From the NCBI GenBank assembly GCA_021325145.1, contig JAJPHR010000073.1, positions 1 to 58,721 of the forward strand: a stretch of 58,721 nucleotides of DNA, given 5' to 3'. Position numbers and translations under genes: made by a program. Source of the DNA: Verrucomicrobiota bacterium. GTDB lineage: Bacteria; Verrucomicrobiota; Verrucomicrobiia; Limisphaerales; Pedosphaeraceae. The notes under the pieces were generated by a model, which saw nothing but the letters and a program-made list of their open reading frames with translations, had not been told where the DNA came from and did not search any database. Positions 8,337 through 17,377 of this stretch are shown in pieces (the first letter of the stretch is position 1; every line of letters starts with the position of its first letter).

Positions 8337-8369
8337 CGTATGGAGTCCCGCTTGCGGCGGCAAAGCGCG
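8337..8369. repeat. Dispersed AGTCCCGC-GCGGCGGCAAAGCG repeat
   Basis: This stretch between two small membrane-protein genes resembles the element at 6655 and, in its GGCGGCAAAGCGC part, the reverse complement of 29741-29793. Confidence 0.35.
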
Positions 8370-8463
8370 TGGTTGCACGACGATTTTGAGAAGCTTCAAC
8401 ATGCCTGGCCAGACGATAGCTTCACCGGCCAAGGCCGGGACCCCAAACCCCGGAGGTTTGAGC

Positions 8464-8847
8464 ATGACCGCCGTGCCGAAAATCATCCCGAAACCGGTCA
8501 TCGCCGGTTTCTTCCTTCTCGGGGTGCTGTCTTCGGTGGCGTTCCGGCTGATTATCATTTTCCAAAAGCTTCATCCGGGTTGGGTTCGCCCGACGTGGTA
8601 TTTCGGCGTGTTGGGGTACATGGGTTTTTTCATCTACCGTTATTATATTTCCTTCCGGCGCAAGCGCGTGGTGGCGCATTCGGACATCATCGCGAAACTC
8701 GAGGGCGGCGGCCCATTGTCCGCGGAAGACCGCCGGGCGGCGCTCTACTTGTTAAGTTCAATCCAAAAATCTCCCGAGGATTGGAACTATCTGGCGATTT
8801 TCATCCTGTCGGCGATTGCGATTGGCATCGACTTGATGCTGCCCTGA
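8464..8847 (+). CDS. Small membrane protein (127 aa), unknown
   Basis: A 127-residue protein with three hydrophobic segments (about 12-32, 42-62 and 108-125) and a central soluble loop of about 40 residues containing GGGPLSAEDRRAALYLLSS. The ATG at 8464 is chosen because the earlier in-frame region reads through repeat sequence. I do not know the family. Confidence 0.55.
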   Translation: MTAVPKIIPKPVIAGFFLLGVLSSVAFRLIIIFQKLHPGWVRPTWYFGVLGYMGFFIYRYYISFRRKRVVAHSDIIAKLEGGGPLSAEDRRAALYLLSSIQKSPEDWNYLAIFILSAIAIGIDLMLP

Positions 8848-9032
8848 CACGGTTGCGACCGCGCGAGACCTGGGAACGCAAGAAATGCGCATCATTTGGC
8901 AAGAACCGGCAAGGATGGCGACCGGGTGGCGCAGTCTAATGAATCGACGCCACCCGTCTGGACCGCCGGATGCGGAGGCCGGAGTGACGTTTATAACTGC
9001 TTCCGAGGATCGGAAGCGGGACGAAAGGCATT

Positions 9033-9509
9033 ATGAAGATGAGAGCGGTGATGAGTTTGGGCCTGGCCGTTTTGTTGAGCGGTTGGTTGGCGCGTTCCGC
9101 CGAGGAGCAAAGAGTGACTCCGACCCAGGTCTTTATGCGTCAGAAAGTGGCCTATTCCCAGAAGATCGTCGAGGGCGTCGCCCTGGAGCATTATGATGTG
9201 GTCCTGACGAACACTCTGTACCTGTGGCGCATGAGCCAGACCAATTCCTGGACGATCCTGCACAATCCCGTTTACCGCGAGAAAACTGCGCAGTTCCAGG
9301 TGGATGCGGTTGCCCTGATGGACGCGGCCCGGGCCAAAAACACAGCGCAGGTGCTGGACGCCTACGCCCGGGTAACGGCAGATTGCGTCTCCTGCCATCA
9401 AAGCTGCCGCCGTGAGCAGTACGTCCGGCAACATGAGCTCATGGCACCCAAGCCCGTAACTGCGCAGAAAGTGTCAGCCGAACCGAACACAAAGGCAGAA
9501 GCGAAATAG
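9033..9509 (+). CDS. Exported c-type cytochrome (cytochrome c'-like)
   Basis: A 158-residue protein with a signal peptide (about 1-22, ending SA) and one haem-binding CVSCH at 118-122 near the end of a helical region. A C-terminal CxxCH after about 90 residues of helical sequence is the layout of four-helix cytochrome c' and its relatives, which handle gases or electrons in the periplasm. An additional Cys (residue 125) follows the haem motif closely. The C-terminal tail is Lys/Ala-rich. No redox partner gene is adjacent. Confidence 0.75.
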   Translation: MKMRAVMSLGLAVLLSGWLARSAEEQRVTPTQVFMRQKVAYSQKIVEGVALEHYDVVLTNTLYLWRMSQTNSWTILHNPVYREKTAQFQVDAVALMDAARAKNTAQVLDAYARVTADCVSCHQSCRREQYVRQHELMAPKPVTAQKVSAEPNTKAEAK

Positions 9510-9748
9510 CGCCAACTTTCTCCCCGCCAGGACGTAAATGTCCGCGCTCCGGCTCGCCCGAGAGCGGCGAAGAATTCGTCCATGTTCGGGTTGGCAGCGG
9601 CCGGCCAGTGCAGGCTCTCTTGACGCACGAAGGGGGCCGGACGATTTTATTAATGGATGAGACAAGGATGTCCTCGAAGCGGCGATTGGGCAATCGCCAC
9701 ATGGAAAGTATCGGCCAGCAATTGGCCCAAGGGAATTAGTGAAGTCGT

Positions 9749-10219
9749 ATGAACTCAAAGCTACTCATCGTCTCTGATCTCGGCCGGCTCAAGGCATACA
9801 AATTCGACACCACCCTCGAAGGCACGCCGCATCTGGAACTGTTGGAAGAGGCTGTGCTGGAGCCGGCGCATCACCGGTTCGCGGATGAGGTGACCGATCT
9901 TGCGGGCCGCCGGGGCAGCCCAACCCAGAGGAACTGGGGAGCGCCCCTGGCGGATGATCACAACATCCAACTTGAAACCCGACGCCGATTGAGGAAAGAG
10001 ATTGCCGGTCACATTCAGCGCCTGGCACAAAGCCATCCCGAACTCGGCGTCTGGCTGGCCATCCAGAAAGAGATCAATTATCAAATCCTTGAAACTCTGC
10101 CCGGAGTGACGCGTCAGCGCATTGAAAACAATCTCCCCTGCGATTTGGTCAAGGCCGGGAAGGCGGAACTCGTAAAATGGTTCGCCCCGCATTTGGCCAG
10201 AAGATCCGTGGCCCACTGA
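9749..10219 (+). CDS. Host-attachment-like protein
   Basis: A 156-residue soluble protein. Its beginning, LLIVSDLGRLKAYKF, and the later DEVTDLAGRRGSP region resemble the 'protein required for attachment to host cells' family (PF10116), small proteins related to archaeo-eukaryotic release-factor folds whose role outside the founding examples is unclear. No signal peptide is visible. The assignment rests on recalled motif similarity only. It stands alone with repeat-containing gaps on both sides. Confidence 0.5.
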   Translation: MNSKLLIVSDLGRLKAYKFDTTLEGTPHLELLEEAVLEPAHHRFADEVTDLAGRRGSPTQRNWGAPLADDHNIQLETRRRLRKEIAGHIQRLAQSHPELGVWLAIQKEINYQILETLPGVTRQRIENNLPCDLVKAGKAELVKWFAPHLARRSVAH

Positions 10220-10576
10220 GCGGGTTGCCATTATAAAGGAGACAAGTTTCAGAAGTTCAGAAGTTATGCCCGCCCGCTCCTTCGGAAGTGGAGTGGGAGA
10301 AAGTGCGGTCTGCCTGCCCTAATCACACCTCCCCGGAGATGTTACCTCAGCGGTGGCGCGCCCTGCCGAGACAGGCTCTTACCCTCAAATTCTTTGCGCT
10401 TTGTGTGCCTCAAAGACCGCTTGACACCCGGTCTCAAATCCCAAAGGCTGAACGGCAAGATCGATCCTATCCGGGAACATCAGCAGCCAAACGGCTGACC
10501 ATCGGAAAAGCGCACTGAATAACTCGAAAACATCCCACGTCAGCTTTCCGGCGACGGATTCGAATGAAATAACCGC
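10220..10576. other. Intergenic gap with repeat fragments
   Basis: No gene is supported here. Positions 10355-10381 match the GCGCGCCCT-n3-GAGACAGGCTCT part of the 86-bp element found at 20050 and 45162, so the gap holds at least one decayed copy. Confidence 0.5.
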
Positions 10577-11935
10577 ATGAAGGCAATTAATAGTCCCGAT
10601 AAAGTTCCGATTTGCAACGCTAGTTTGAGTTCACCCCGTCTCATTTGGGCGAAGCTTCGCGGCGTGCTGGCAATCGTGGTCGCCGTGTTCTCGCTCCACG
10701 CCGCCGGCGCGGCCGACACCGAGGAGGGGTTTACCAGCCTCTTCGACGGAAAAACCCTTAAAGGCTGGACGCGGGTGGACAATCGCGGCCCGGATTATTA
10801 CGTGACGAACGGGGTCATTGTCTGCCCGGAGGAGAGCGCCGGAAATTTGCTGACCGAAAAGGAGTATTCGGATTTCGTGTTCCGCCTAGAATATAAATTG
10901 GAACCCGGCGGCAACAACGGCGTGACCATCCGCGCCCCGCTTTCCACCAACAACCTGACCTACGTCGGCGTCGAAATCCAGATGTTGGACGACCTCGCCC
11001 CCAAGCACAAGGACATCAAGCCCTGGCAGTTCAACGGCTCGGTTTATGGCATTGTGCCCGCCCGCAACGGCACGCCGAAGATCGGCGACTGGAACAGTTA
11101 TGAAATCACCTGCGTCGGGCGGCACTACAAGATTGTCCTGAACGACAAGGTCATCGTCGATGCGGACCTGAATGACGTGCATGACCCGGCCGTGCTTAAG
11201 GAGCATCCGGGTTTTCTGCGGGATCGCGGCCATTTGGGCTTCCTGGGCCATTGGAGCCGGACCGAGTTCCGCAATATTCGCATCAAGGAACTGCCCATTG
11301 AAGAAAAGCCCAATACCGCTCCCAAAGGTTTTGTCGCGCTATTCAATGGCGAGGACTTGAGCGGCTGGAAAGGGCTGGTGGACGATCCGCCGGCGCGCGC
11401 GAAAATGTCACCCGAGAAACTTGCCAAAGCGCAAGCCAGGGCGGACAAGCGCATGCTGGAGCACTGGAAGGTTGAAAACGGCGAAATCGTCTTTGATGGC
11501 AAGGGAGAGAACCTCTGCACCAAGAAGGACTACGGTGATTTCGAATTGCTGGTGGATTGGAAAATTCCGCCGCGGGGCGACAGCGGGATTTATCTGCGCG
11601 GCAGCCCGCAGGTGCAAATCTGGGAGCCGAAGAGTCCCGGTCAATTCAATCCCCCCGATGGTTCGGGCGGGCTCTTCAACAACGCGACCAACTCGAACCA
11701 TCCGTTGTCATACGCGGACAAACCGGTTGGTGAATGGAACCGGTTTCGCATTGTGATGGTGGGCGACAAGGTGCACGTCTTCCTGAACGGTGACCTGGTG
11801 GTGAACAACACCACGCTCGAGAATTGGTGGGAACGCGACAAGCCGATCTATCCCATGGGGCAGATCGAGTTGCAAAATCACGGTGGCCCGCTCTGGTTCA
11901 AGAACATTTACATTCGCGAGATTCCGCGAGAATGA
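10577..11935 (+). CDS. Secreted double DUF1080 protein (3-keto-glycoside hydrolase-like)
   Basis: A 452-residue exported protein with two concanavalin-like DUF1080 domains: the first begins GFTSLFDGKTLKGW (about residue 52), the second GFVALFNGEDLSGW (about 250). A hydrophobic segment at about 28-46 ending in AGA is the likely signal. DUF1080 members studied in Bacteroides cleave 3-keto-glycosides. The next gene overlaps its stop by 4 bp (ATGA) and is a Gfo/Idh/MocA oxidoreductase, the family that makes or reduces keto sugars. The pair probably acts together on glycosides outside the cytoplasm; the substrate is unknown. Confidence 0.88.
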   Translation: MKAINSPDKVPICNASLSSPRLIWAKLRGVLAIVVAVFSLHAAGAADTEEGFTSLFDGKTLKGWTRVDNRGPDYYVTNGVIVCPEESAGNLLTEKEYSDFVFRLEYKLEPGGNNGVTIRAPLSTNNLTYVGVEIQMLDDLAPKHKDIKPWQFNGSVYGIVPARNGTPKIGDWNSYEITCVGRHYKIVLNDKVIVDADLNDVHDPAVLKEHPGFLRDRGHLGFLGHWSRTEFRNIRIKELPIEEKPNTAPKGFVALFNGEDLSGWKGLVDDPPARAKMSPEKLAKAQARADKRMLEHWKVENGEIVFDGKGENLCTKKDYGDFELLVDWKIPPRGDSGIYLRGSPQVQIWEPKSPGQFNPPDGSGGLFNNATNSNHPLSYADKPVGEWNRFRIVMVGDKVHVFLNGDLVVNNTTLENWWERDKPIYPMGQIELQNHGGPLWFKNIYIREIPRE

Positions 11936-13209
11936 AACGTCACATCAATCGCCGCCAGTTCATCCAGCGCTCGGCCGCAGCCGCCACGACCGCCTGGCTC
12001 GCCGCACCCCAGCTCGCGTTTGGCAAAAAACTTTCGCCCAATGAGAAACTGAACCTTGGCGTGATCGGCACGGCCAATCGCGCTGCGGCCGACATTGCCG
12101 GGGTGCAAGGCGAGAATATCGTGGCCATCTGCGACATCGATTCGAACTATCTCGATGAGGCGCGGAAAAAGTTTCCGCAGGCAAAGTGCCACACGGATTT
12201 TAGAAAGCTGCTGGAGCAAAAGGACATCGACGCGGTGGTCATCGGCACGCCGGATCACACGCATGCGGTGGCGACGGTGGCGGCGCTGCACAGCGGGCGG
12301 CATGTCTATTGCGAAAAGCCGCTGGCGCACACGGTTTCCGAAGCGCGCATCGTGGCGCAAACGACCCGCCAGACAGGATTGGTCACGCAGATGGGCAACC
12401 AAATCCATGCGAGCAACAATTATCGGCGCGTGGTCGAGTTGGTGAAGAGCGGCGCAATCGGCCCGGTGCGCGAGGTCCATTGCTGGGTGAACTCGACGTG
12501 GTCCGGCGGCGGTCATCCGAAGGCAGGCCCGGCACCGGCCAATATCGACTATGATTTGTGGCTCGGTCCCGTTGAATATCTCCCCTACAGCCCGGATTAC
12601 CTGCCGCGCAACTGGCGGAGTTGGTGGCATTTTGGCGGCGGGACGCTGGCGGATTTCTGCTGTCATTTGACGGATCTGGCTTTTTGGGCGCTCGACATCA
12701 AAGCGCCGTTGACGGTCGAGGCGGAAGGCCCGCCGGTGGATGCGGAGTCCGCGCCGCCGTGGTTGATCGTGCGCTACGAGTATCCCGCGCGCGGCGCGGC
12801 GCCGCCGGTAAAATTAGTGTGGTATTCCGGTGATCGCCGTCCGCAGTACCAGCTTCCGAAATGGGGCAATGGCGTGTTGTTTGTCGGCGACAAAGGGATG
12901 TTGTTGACCGATTACGAAAAGCACGTGCTGCTGCCCGAAAAGGATTTTGCCGGCTTTGTCCCGCCGCCGCCTTCCATACCTGATTCCATTGGCCATCACG
13001 CGGAGTGGATCAACGCCTGCAAAACCAAGGGGAAAACGACTTGCCATTTTGAATATGGCGGGATGATGACCGAGGCTGGCCTGCTCGGCAACGTGGCCTA
13101 TCGCGTCGGCAAAAAAATCGAGTGGGATGCGAAACATCTGCGCGTAAAGAACTGCGCGGAGGCTGAGCAATACATCCAGCATCATTATCGAAGCGGGTGG
13201 AGAATTTAA
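11932..13209 (+). CDS. Tat-exported Gfo/Idh/MocA oxidoreductase
   Basis: A 425-residue dehydrogenase. The N-terminus (NRRQFIQRSAAAA then a hydrophobic run to LAFG) is a twin-arginine signal, so it should be exported folded with its cofactor. The Rossmann domain starts LNLGVIGTANRA at about residue 37, and the family signature EKPLAHTV is present near residue 125. The enzyme should oxidise or reduce a sugar ring using a bound NAD(P). Translation is coupled to the DUF1080 gene by a 4-bp overlap, supporting a shared keto-sugar pathway. Confidence 0.92.
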   Translation: MKRHINRRQFIQRSAAAATTAWLAAPQLAFGKKLSPNEKLNLGVIGTANRAAADIAGVQGENIVAICDIDSNYLDEARKKFPQAKCHTDFRKLLEQKDIDAVVIGTPDHTHAVATVAALHSGRHVYCEKPLAHTVSEARIVAQTTRQTGLVTQMGNQIHASNNYRRVVELVKSGAIGPVREVHCWVNSTWSGGGHPKAGPAPANIDYDLWLGPVEYLPYSPDYLPRNWRSWWHFGGGTLADFCCHLTDLAFWALDIKAPLTVEAEGPPVDAESAPPWLIVRYEYPARGAAPPVKLVWYSGDRRPQYQLPKWGNGVLFVGDKGMLLTDYEKHVLLPEKDFAGFVPPPPSIPDSIGHHAEWINACKTKGKTTCHFEYGGMMTEAGLLGNVAYRVGKKIEWDAKHLRVKNCAEAEQYIQHHYRSGWRI

Positions 13210-13313
13210 GGCCGAGGCAAAGCGGCCGCTGCGATTTATTGGGTTCATTTCCGGCGGCTTGGCTCCCGGTCAGAATTTGAGAGTGACAAGCCCGCTCCCT
13301 CACCTAGACTGCT

Positions 13314-14309
13314 ATGGTCATGACGCCTGCTGCCCGCACCAGCCCGCCGGATGAAATTTCTGTCGAGTTCGAATCCGGCTTCACCCATGCTGCCCGGCGA
13401 TTTTTCCTTTGGTATCGCAACGGTCCGCGCGTGGGACATCCACTGCTTCGGCGCGTGCTGCGAGGGATGATGCAGCGTCATCAGCGGGTCATCCTGCGCA
13501 ATGGACTCAAGATGCAAGTGGATTTGGAGCGCGTCGTGCAGCATACGATTTTCTGGTACGACGGTGACATGGAGCCGCAGTTGAGCTGGGCGGTGCGCGA
13601 GTTTTTGCCGGTGGGCGGGACATTGATTGACTGCGGCGCGAACTGCGGGTTCATCGGACTGGAGGCCCGTTTGCTGAAGCACGCCCGGGTGCTCTTTGTG
13701 GAGCCACACCCGGAATTGGCGGCCACCGTTCGGGCGAACGTCAAACTCAACGGCTGGAACGGGGACTGCAAGGTGTTTCAGGCCGCCGCGTCTGATCGCG
13801 AAGGCACGACGGACCTGTTCGTTTGCAAAGAATATGACGGTTCGCATTCCGTGTTGCCGGATTGGACCACGCACGAGGACGGGCTGGAAAAAGTTACCGT
13901 CGAAACACTCACGCTAAAACATCTTCTGGAAAGCGAACCGGGTTTCGCGAAAGTGGACTTCCTCAAGATCGACACCGAGGGCCACGATTTCAGTGTCCTT
14001 AAGGGACTGGGAGACAAGTTGACGCCCGATATGGTCACGACACTCTACACAGAGTTGGGTCGCGAAGCGGAAGCAGCTCGCCGCTTGTTGGTGGAGCGGG
14101 GCTACAGCGGGTTTGTTTATCGGCGGCAATATAGTTCGCGTCGGCTGAGAGACGCGCTGCGGCGTTATGCTGAAGGCGAGCCGGTGGCGTTTTATCTTCC
14201 GCTGGACCAATGCGAGGAGGGGGGCGAGACACTGTGGTGCGCGAAAGGATCGGCGCAGGAATCGTTCCTCCGGGAACTTGCGGAGCGCGAGCGGGCGACT
14301 TGCGCGTGA
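13314..14309 (+). CDS. FkbM-family methyltransferase
   Basis: A 331-residue protein. The SAM-binding segment is GGTLIDCGANCGFIGLEA (about residues 100-117), followed by FVEPHPE and, later, FLKIDTEGHDFSVLKG, the typical FkbM signature. Such enzymes methylate sugars or small molecules, often in surface polysaccharide or secondary metabolism. No glycosyltransferases are adjacent, so the substrate is open. A second ATG six bases downstream is an equally possible start. Confidence 0.88.
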   Translation: MVMTPAARTSPPDEISVEFESGFTHAARRFFLWYRNGPRVGHPLLRRVLRGMMQRHQRVILRNGLKMQVDLERVVQHTIFWYDGDMEPQLSWAVREFLPVGGTLIDCGANCGFIGLEARLLKHARVLFVEPHPELAATVRANVKLNGWNGDCKVFQAAASDREGTTDLFVCKEYDGSHSVLPDWTTHEDGLEKVTVETLTLKHLLESEPGFAKVDFLKIDTEGHDFSVLKGLGDKLTPDMVTTLYTELGREAEAARRLLVERGYSGFVYRRQYSSRRLRDALRRYAEGEPVAFYLPLDQCEEGGETLWCAKGSAQESFLRELAERERATCA

Positions 14310-14326
14310 AGGCCTGCCGGCCTCAC
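14306..14326. terminator. Possible bidirectional terminator hairpin
   Basis: GTGAAGGCC-TGCC-GGCCTCAC forms a hairpin (one bulged A) that contains the stop codons of both convergent genes. No clear T-run follows on either strand. Confidence 0.3.
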
Positions 14327-15183
14327 TTCGGCTTCAATCCGCGGTAAAGAATATCCAGCCACTGCGCCGTGGTGATGGTCGGTACGGACCAGCTTTTCCA
14401 GTTCTCGGGCAGGCCTTCGGCTTTGATTTGGTCGAGCGTTTTGCCGGCGGCGATGGCTTTCTCAACGATGCCGCTGGTTTCGACGAGCATTTCGTGAAAC
14501 TCCTTCAACTCTTTCACCGTGCTCAACGGGCCATGGCCGGGAATGAGTTTTGCGTCCGGGGGCACTTTCTGAATCGCGTCCGCCACGTTTTTAATATAAC
14601 CGCGTACATCCCCACCACCGCTGAGGTCGATGTTCGGGAAGCGCCCGGAAAAAAAGGTGTCGCCGAAATGAATCACATTCGCGCCCGTGAAGTAGATGAT
14701 GGTGTCATTGTCCGTGTGCGCAGGCGGCACGTGGATGAGCTTGATTTCCTCGCCGTTGAACCAGATCGAGAGCGAGTCGTCAAACGTGACCACGGGCAGT
14801 TCGGGCTTCGAGTCGTTCGGCTTGCCCCCGAGCCGCTTGCGGACGTTTGTCTGCGCGATAATGGGCGCCTGTTGCCCGAAGAACGCGTTCCCACCCGTGT
14901 GGTCGCCGTGATGATGAGTGTTGAGGACAAACTTCAGCTTGCCGGGACTGAGTTCCTTCACCGCCGCTGCGATTTTCCCCGCCAGCGGCGCGAACTGGTC
15001 ATCGACAAGCAGGAGGCCATCCGAACCGGCCGATACTCCGATGTTTCCGCCCGAGCCGGTGAGCATGTAAATGTTTCCGGCCACGTGAATGGTTTTGACC
15101 TCGACTTTGGAAAAATCCGGTTGCGCGGGCGCGAGGGCCGGCCCGGTGAGGAGAATAAACGTGAGCAGAGCTTTTGTTTTCAT
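14323..15183 (-). CDS. Exported metallo-beta-lactamase-fold hydrolase
   Basis: A 286-residue protein with a signal peptide (about 1-20) and the metal-binding motif THHHGDHTGG (His90, His92, Asp94, His95). IPGHGP later in the chain supplies another ligand. The general family is the SoxH/quinoprotein-relay type of periplasmic MBL hydrolases, whose substrates vary. Its start overlaps the stop of the upstream cytochrome-sugar dehydrogenase gene by 4 bp, so the two are translated together, which suggests a shared periplasmic oxidation or detoxification step. Confidence 0.88.
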   Translation of the reverse strand: MKTKALLTFILLTGPALAPAQPDFSKVEVKTIHVAGNIYMLTGSGGNIGVSAGSDGLLLVDDQFAPLAGKIAAAVKELSPGKLKFVLNTHHHGDHTGGNAFFGQQAPIIAQTNVRKRLGGKPNDSKPELPVVTFDDSLSIWFNGEEIKLIHVPPAHTDNDTIIYFTGANVIHFGDTFFSGRFPNIDLSGGGDVRGYIKNVADAIQKVPPDAKLIPGHGPLSTVKELKEFHEMLVETSGIVEKAIAAGKTLDQIKAEGLPENWKSWSVPTITTAQWLDILYRGLKPK

Positions 15184-16937
15184 GGTTGGATGTCAAAATT
15201 CGCCGTGGCCAGATCGAGCTGGTAAATCATCCCTTCATAACCGACGACATAGATTTCCCCGCGTTCATCGGTGCCGAAGGAAGCGATCCCCTGTGGCGCG
15301 GCGCCAATCTGGCGAACCACCTGGAGAGCGCGGTCCTGTTGCTTTAGTCCGAAGATTCGGTGCGAGACATAGTCGCCGCAAATATAAACTCCGTAAAATG
15401 AAGAATGCCTGTCGCCGCGATAGACATAACCGCCGGTGATCGAAGCGCCGTATTTGCGGCGATAGGCGAATACGGGCGGCACGTACGTGGCGCCGTCCTT
15501 GCGGTAGCGATTCGAGAATGGTTCGAAACCTTCGTAAACGTTCCAGCCCATGTTTTCGCCGCGCCGCACAATGGAAACCTCCTCGATGCGATCCTGGCCG
15601 ACATCGCCGACCCACAAGTCGCCGGTGACGGGGTCAAAGCTGAACCGCCACGGTTCGCGCAGGCCATAGGCCCAAATCTCCGGGCGCACATCGGGCCGTC
15701 CAAGAAACGGGTTGTCGGCAGGAATCGCGTAAGCAAGGCCGGCATCGGCGTGGTCAACATCAATACGCAGCATTTTGCCAAGCTGCGTGGTCAAATCCTG
15801 GCCGTGACCCTGCGGATCTTGTTGCGGGCCGGTGTCACCCATTCCAATGTAGAGAAAGCCATCCGGGCCGAACGCCAGACAGCCACCGCTATGGTCCTGT
15901 GTCACACTTATAATCTTAATCAGTCGGCGCGAAGCCTGGCCTGAGTCCGCGCGAAAATCAGGCGACGCGCGCCGCTCAACCACGGTCGTCGCGATTTTGC
16001 CGTCCTCGAAAACCTGGTGTTTGAGATAATATTTGTGGTTTTCCAGAAACTTTGGATGGAACGCCAGGCCAAGCAGCCCGTTCGGTCCGCGTTCGTTGAA
16101 AATCTCCCGCGTGATGTCAGCGAACAAAGTCTTTGTCTCATTCGTGGAGTGCTTTTCGAGGAGCCAGATTTTCCCAGTCTGGTGCACGACGAGGAATGCA
16201 TTGCTGGTTCCGGGCAGTTGGCCAAACCACACGAGTCCCGATCGCACGTCGCCCGGCTTTTGGACGAACGAGTGTGGGAACCGCATTTCTTCAGCGAAGA
16301 ACGGGCGCAGGGCAACGGGTTTGGCCAATTCCGGGATATCCACGGGCATGCCACGATTGCTTGTGAATGCTGACTCCGGTTGTTTGAGAGTAACGAGATA
16401 CTCAATCAGGTCCGTAAATTCCTGCCGCGACATCCCGGCCTGCAAACCGTCGGGCATGAGCGACAGAGCGCTGCCTCGCTGTTCCTGGATGTCGCCCAGG
16501 GCGATCCGCACTGACTTGCTGTCGGCACCCATCAGTTCCAGCGACTCCGCCGTGGACTGTTTAATGACGCCCTGAAACTCCCCGCCGGATTTCGTTTCCA
16601 CGATGGTCGTGCCGTAACCAACAGCGATGTCCGCCGAAGGTTCGAGCACAGCGCGGATCAACTCGGGGCGTGGAAACTTGTCGCCGACCGCGAGCAAGTC
16701 CGGACCCGCCTTGCTGCTGGTGCCATCCACTGAATGGCACTTGGTGCATCCGGCCCGTTCCTCGTTGATGAACAGTTCGCGTCCGCGCGCCGCATTCCCG
16801 TCATGGCCCATTGCGAAATCGCGATATTCCCGAAGCTGCCTTGCGGGATCAGCGGATGGTTCCGCACCGTGAGCGCAAGAGACAATGGCTGCAATCAAGC
16901 TGAAACAGCAGTTCACTCTGAAACGCATCACAGGCAT
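15180..16937 (-). CDS. Haem-binding domain / soluble sugar dehydrogenase fusion
   Basis: A 585-residue exported protein. After a signal peptide (to about residue 24) comes a cytochrome domain with CTKCH at 64-68 in the style of the planctomycete/verrucomicrobial haem-binding domain, then from about residue 200 a beta-propeller like PQQ-dependent soluble glucose/sorbosone dehydrogenase (LGLAFHP, QDHSGGCLAFGPDGFLYIG, and repeated GDTG/GDVG turns). The fusion would pass electrons from sugar oxidation directly to the attached haem. The MBL-fold gene overlaps its stop codon. The natural substrate is unknown. Confidence 0.85.
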   Translation of the reverse strand: MPVMRFRVNCCFSLIAAIVSCAHGAEPSADPARQLREYRDFAMGHDGNAARGRELFINEERAGCTKCHSVDGTSSKAGPDLLAVGDKFPRPELIRAVLEPSADIAVGYGTTIVETKSGGEFQGVIKQSTAESLELMGADSKSVRIALGDIQEQRGSALSLMPDGLQAGMSRQEFTDLIEYLVTLKQPESAFTSNRGMPVDIPELAKPVALRPFFAEEMRFPHSFVQKPGDVRSGLVWFGQLPGTSNAFLVVHQTGKIWLLEKHSTNETKTLFADITREIFNERGPNGLLGLAFHPKFLENHKYYLKHQVFEDGKIATTVVERRASPDFRADSGQASRRLIKIISVTQDHSGGCLAFGPDGFLYIGMGDTGPQQDPQGHGQDLTTQLGKMLRIDVDHADAGLAYAIPADNPFLGRPDVRPEIWAYGLREPWRFSFDPVTGDLWVGDVGQDRIEEVSIVRRGENMGWNVYEGFEPFSNRYRKDGATYVPPVFAYRRKYGASITGGYVYRGDRHSSFYGVYICGDYVSHRIFGLKQQDRALQVVRQIGAAPQGIASFGTDERGEIYVVGYEGMIYQLDLATANFDIQP

Positions 16938-17093
16938 GAATCTTACTACCAGAAGCGCGGGCTATTCCGCCAGACTTTCCCAATTCGACAGTGGCGTGCA
17001 GAGCGTCCCGTTCTACGGGAACATAAAATCACCGAGTGGAACTGGGACTCCGTGCTTCATGCGCCGCGATAAATTCGACCTTGCGAATCGAAA

Positions 17094-17303
17094 TTACTCC
17101 GGCTGCGGTTTTGGGGGTTCTGCGCCGATCACGGGCAGGAATTGCGTGGTCTTTTTGAGATCGACGAAAGGGACCCAGGCATACATCCCCTCCTGGATTA
17201 CCATGGTGGAAGTGGTGATGATGCCGGTTCGGAACAGCGATTCCAGTTCCGTCCGTTCGACCGGGCCGTTCACCTTATCGCCGGCGGCATAGTACCATTT
17301 CAC
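17094..17303 (-). CDS. GYF_2 domain protein
   Basis: A 69-residue protein made almost only of a GYF_2 (DUF4339) domain: MKWYYAAGDKVNGPVE, then a middle region with SLFRTGIITTSTMV and the MYAWVPF end. These domains are thought to bind proline-rich peptides or act at membranes, usually fused to membrane segments; here it stands alone with a Pro-rich tail. No partner is evident from the neighbours. Confidence 0.75.
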   Translation of the reverse strand: MKWYYAAGDKVNGPVERTELESLFRTGIITTSTMVIQEGMYAWVPFVDLKKTTQFLPVIGAEPPKPQPE

Positions 17304-17377
17304 GGCGCAAGTTTAGCACGGGATAACGATTATGACAAACCCGGCAAAGCGCTGAACCGGCACGTCAAAGTTTCCAC

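Noticed and set aside
10288..10518. Short plus-strand open frame (76 codons)
   Set aside because: It runs through decayed repeat sequence and has no protein-like pattern.
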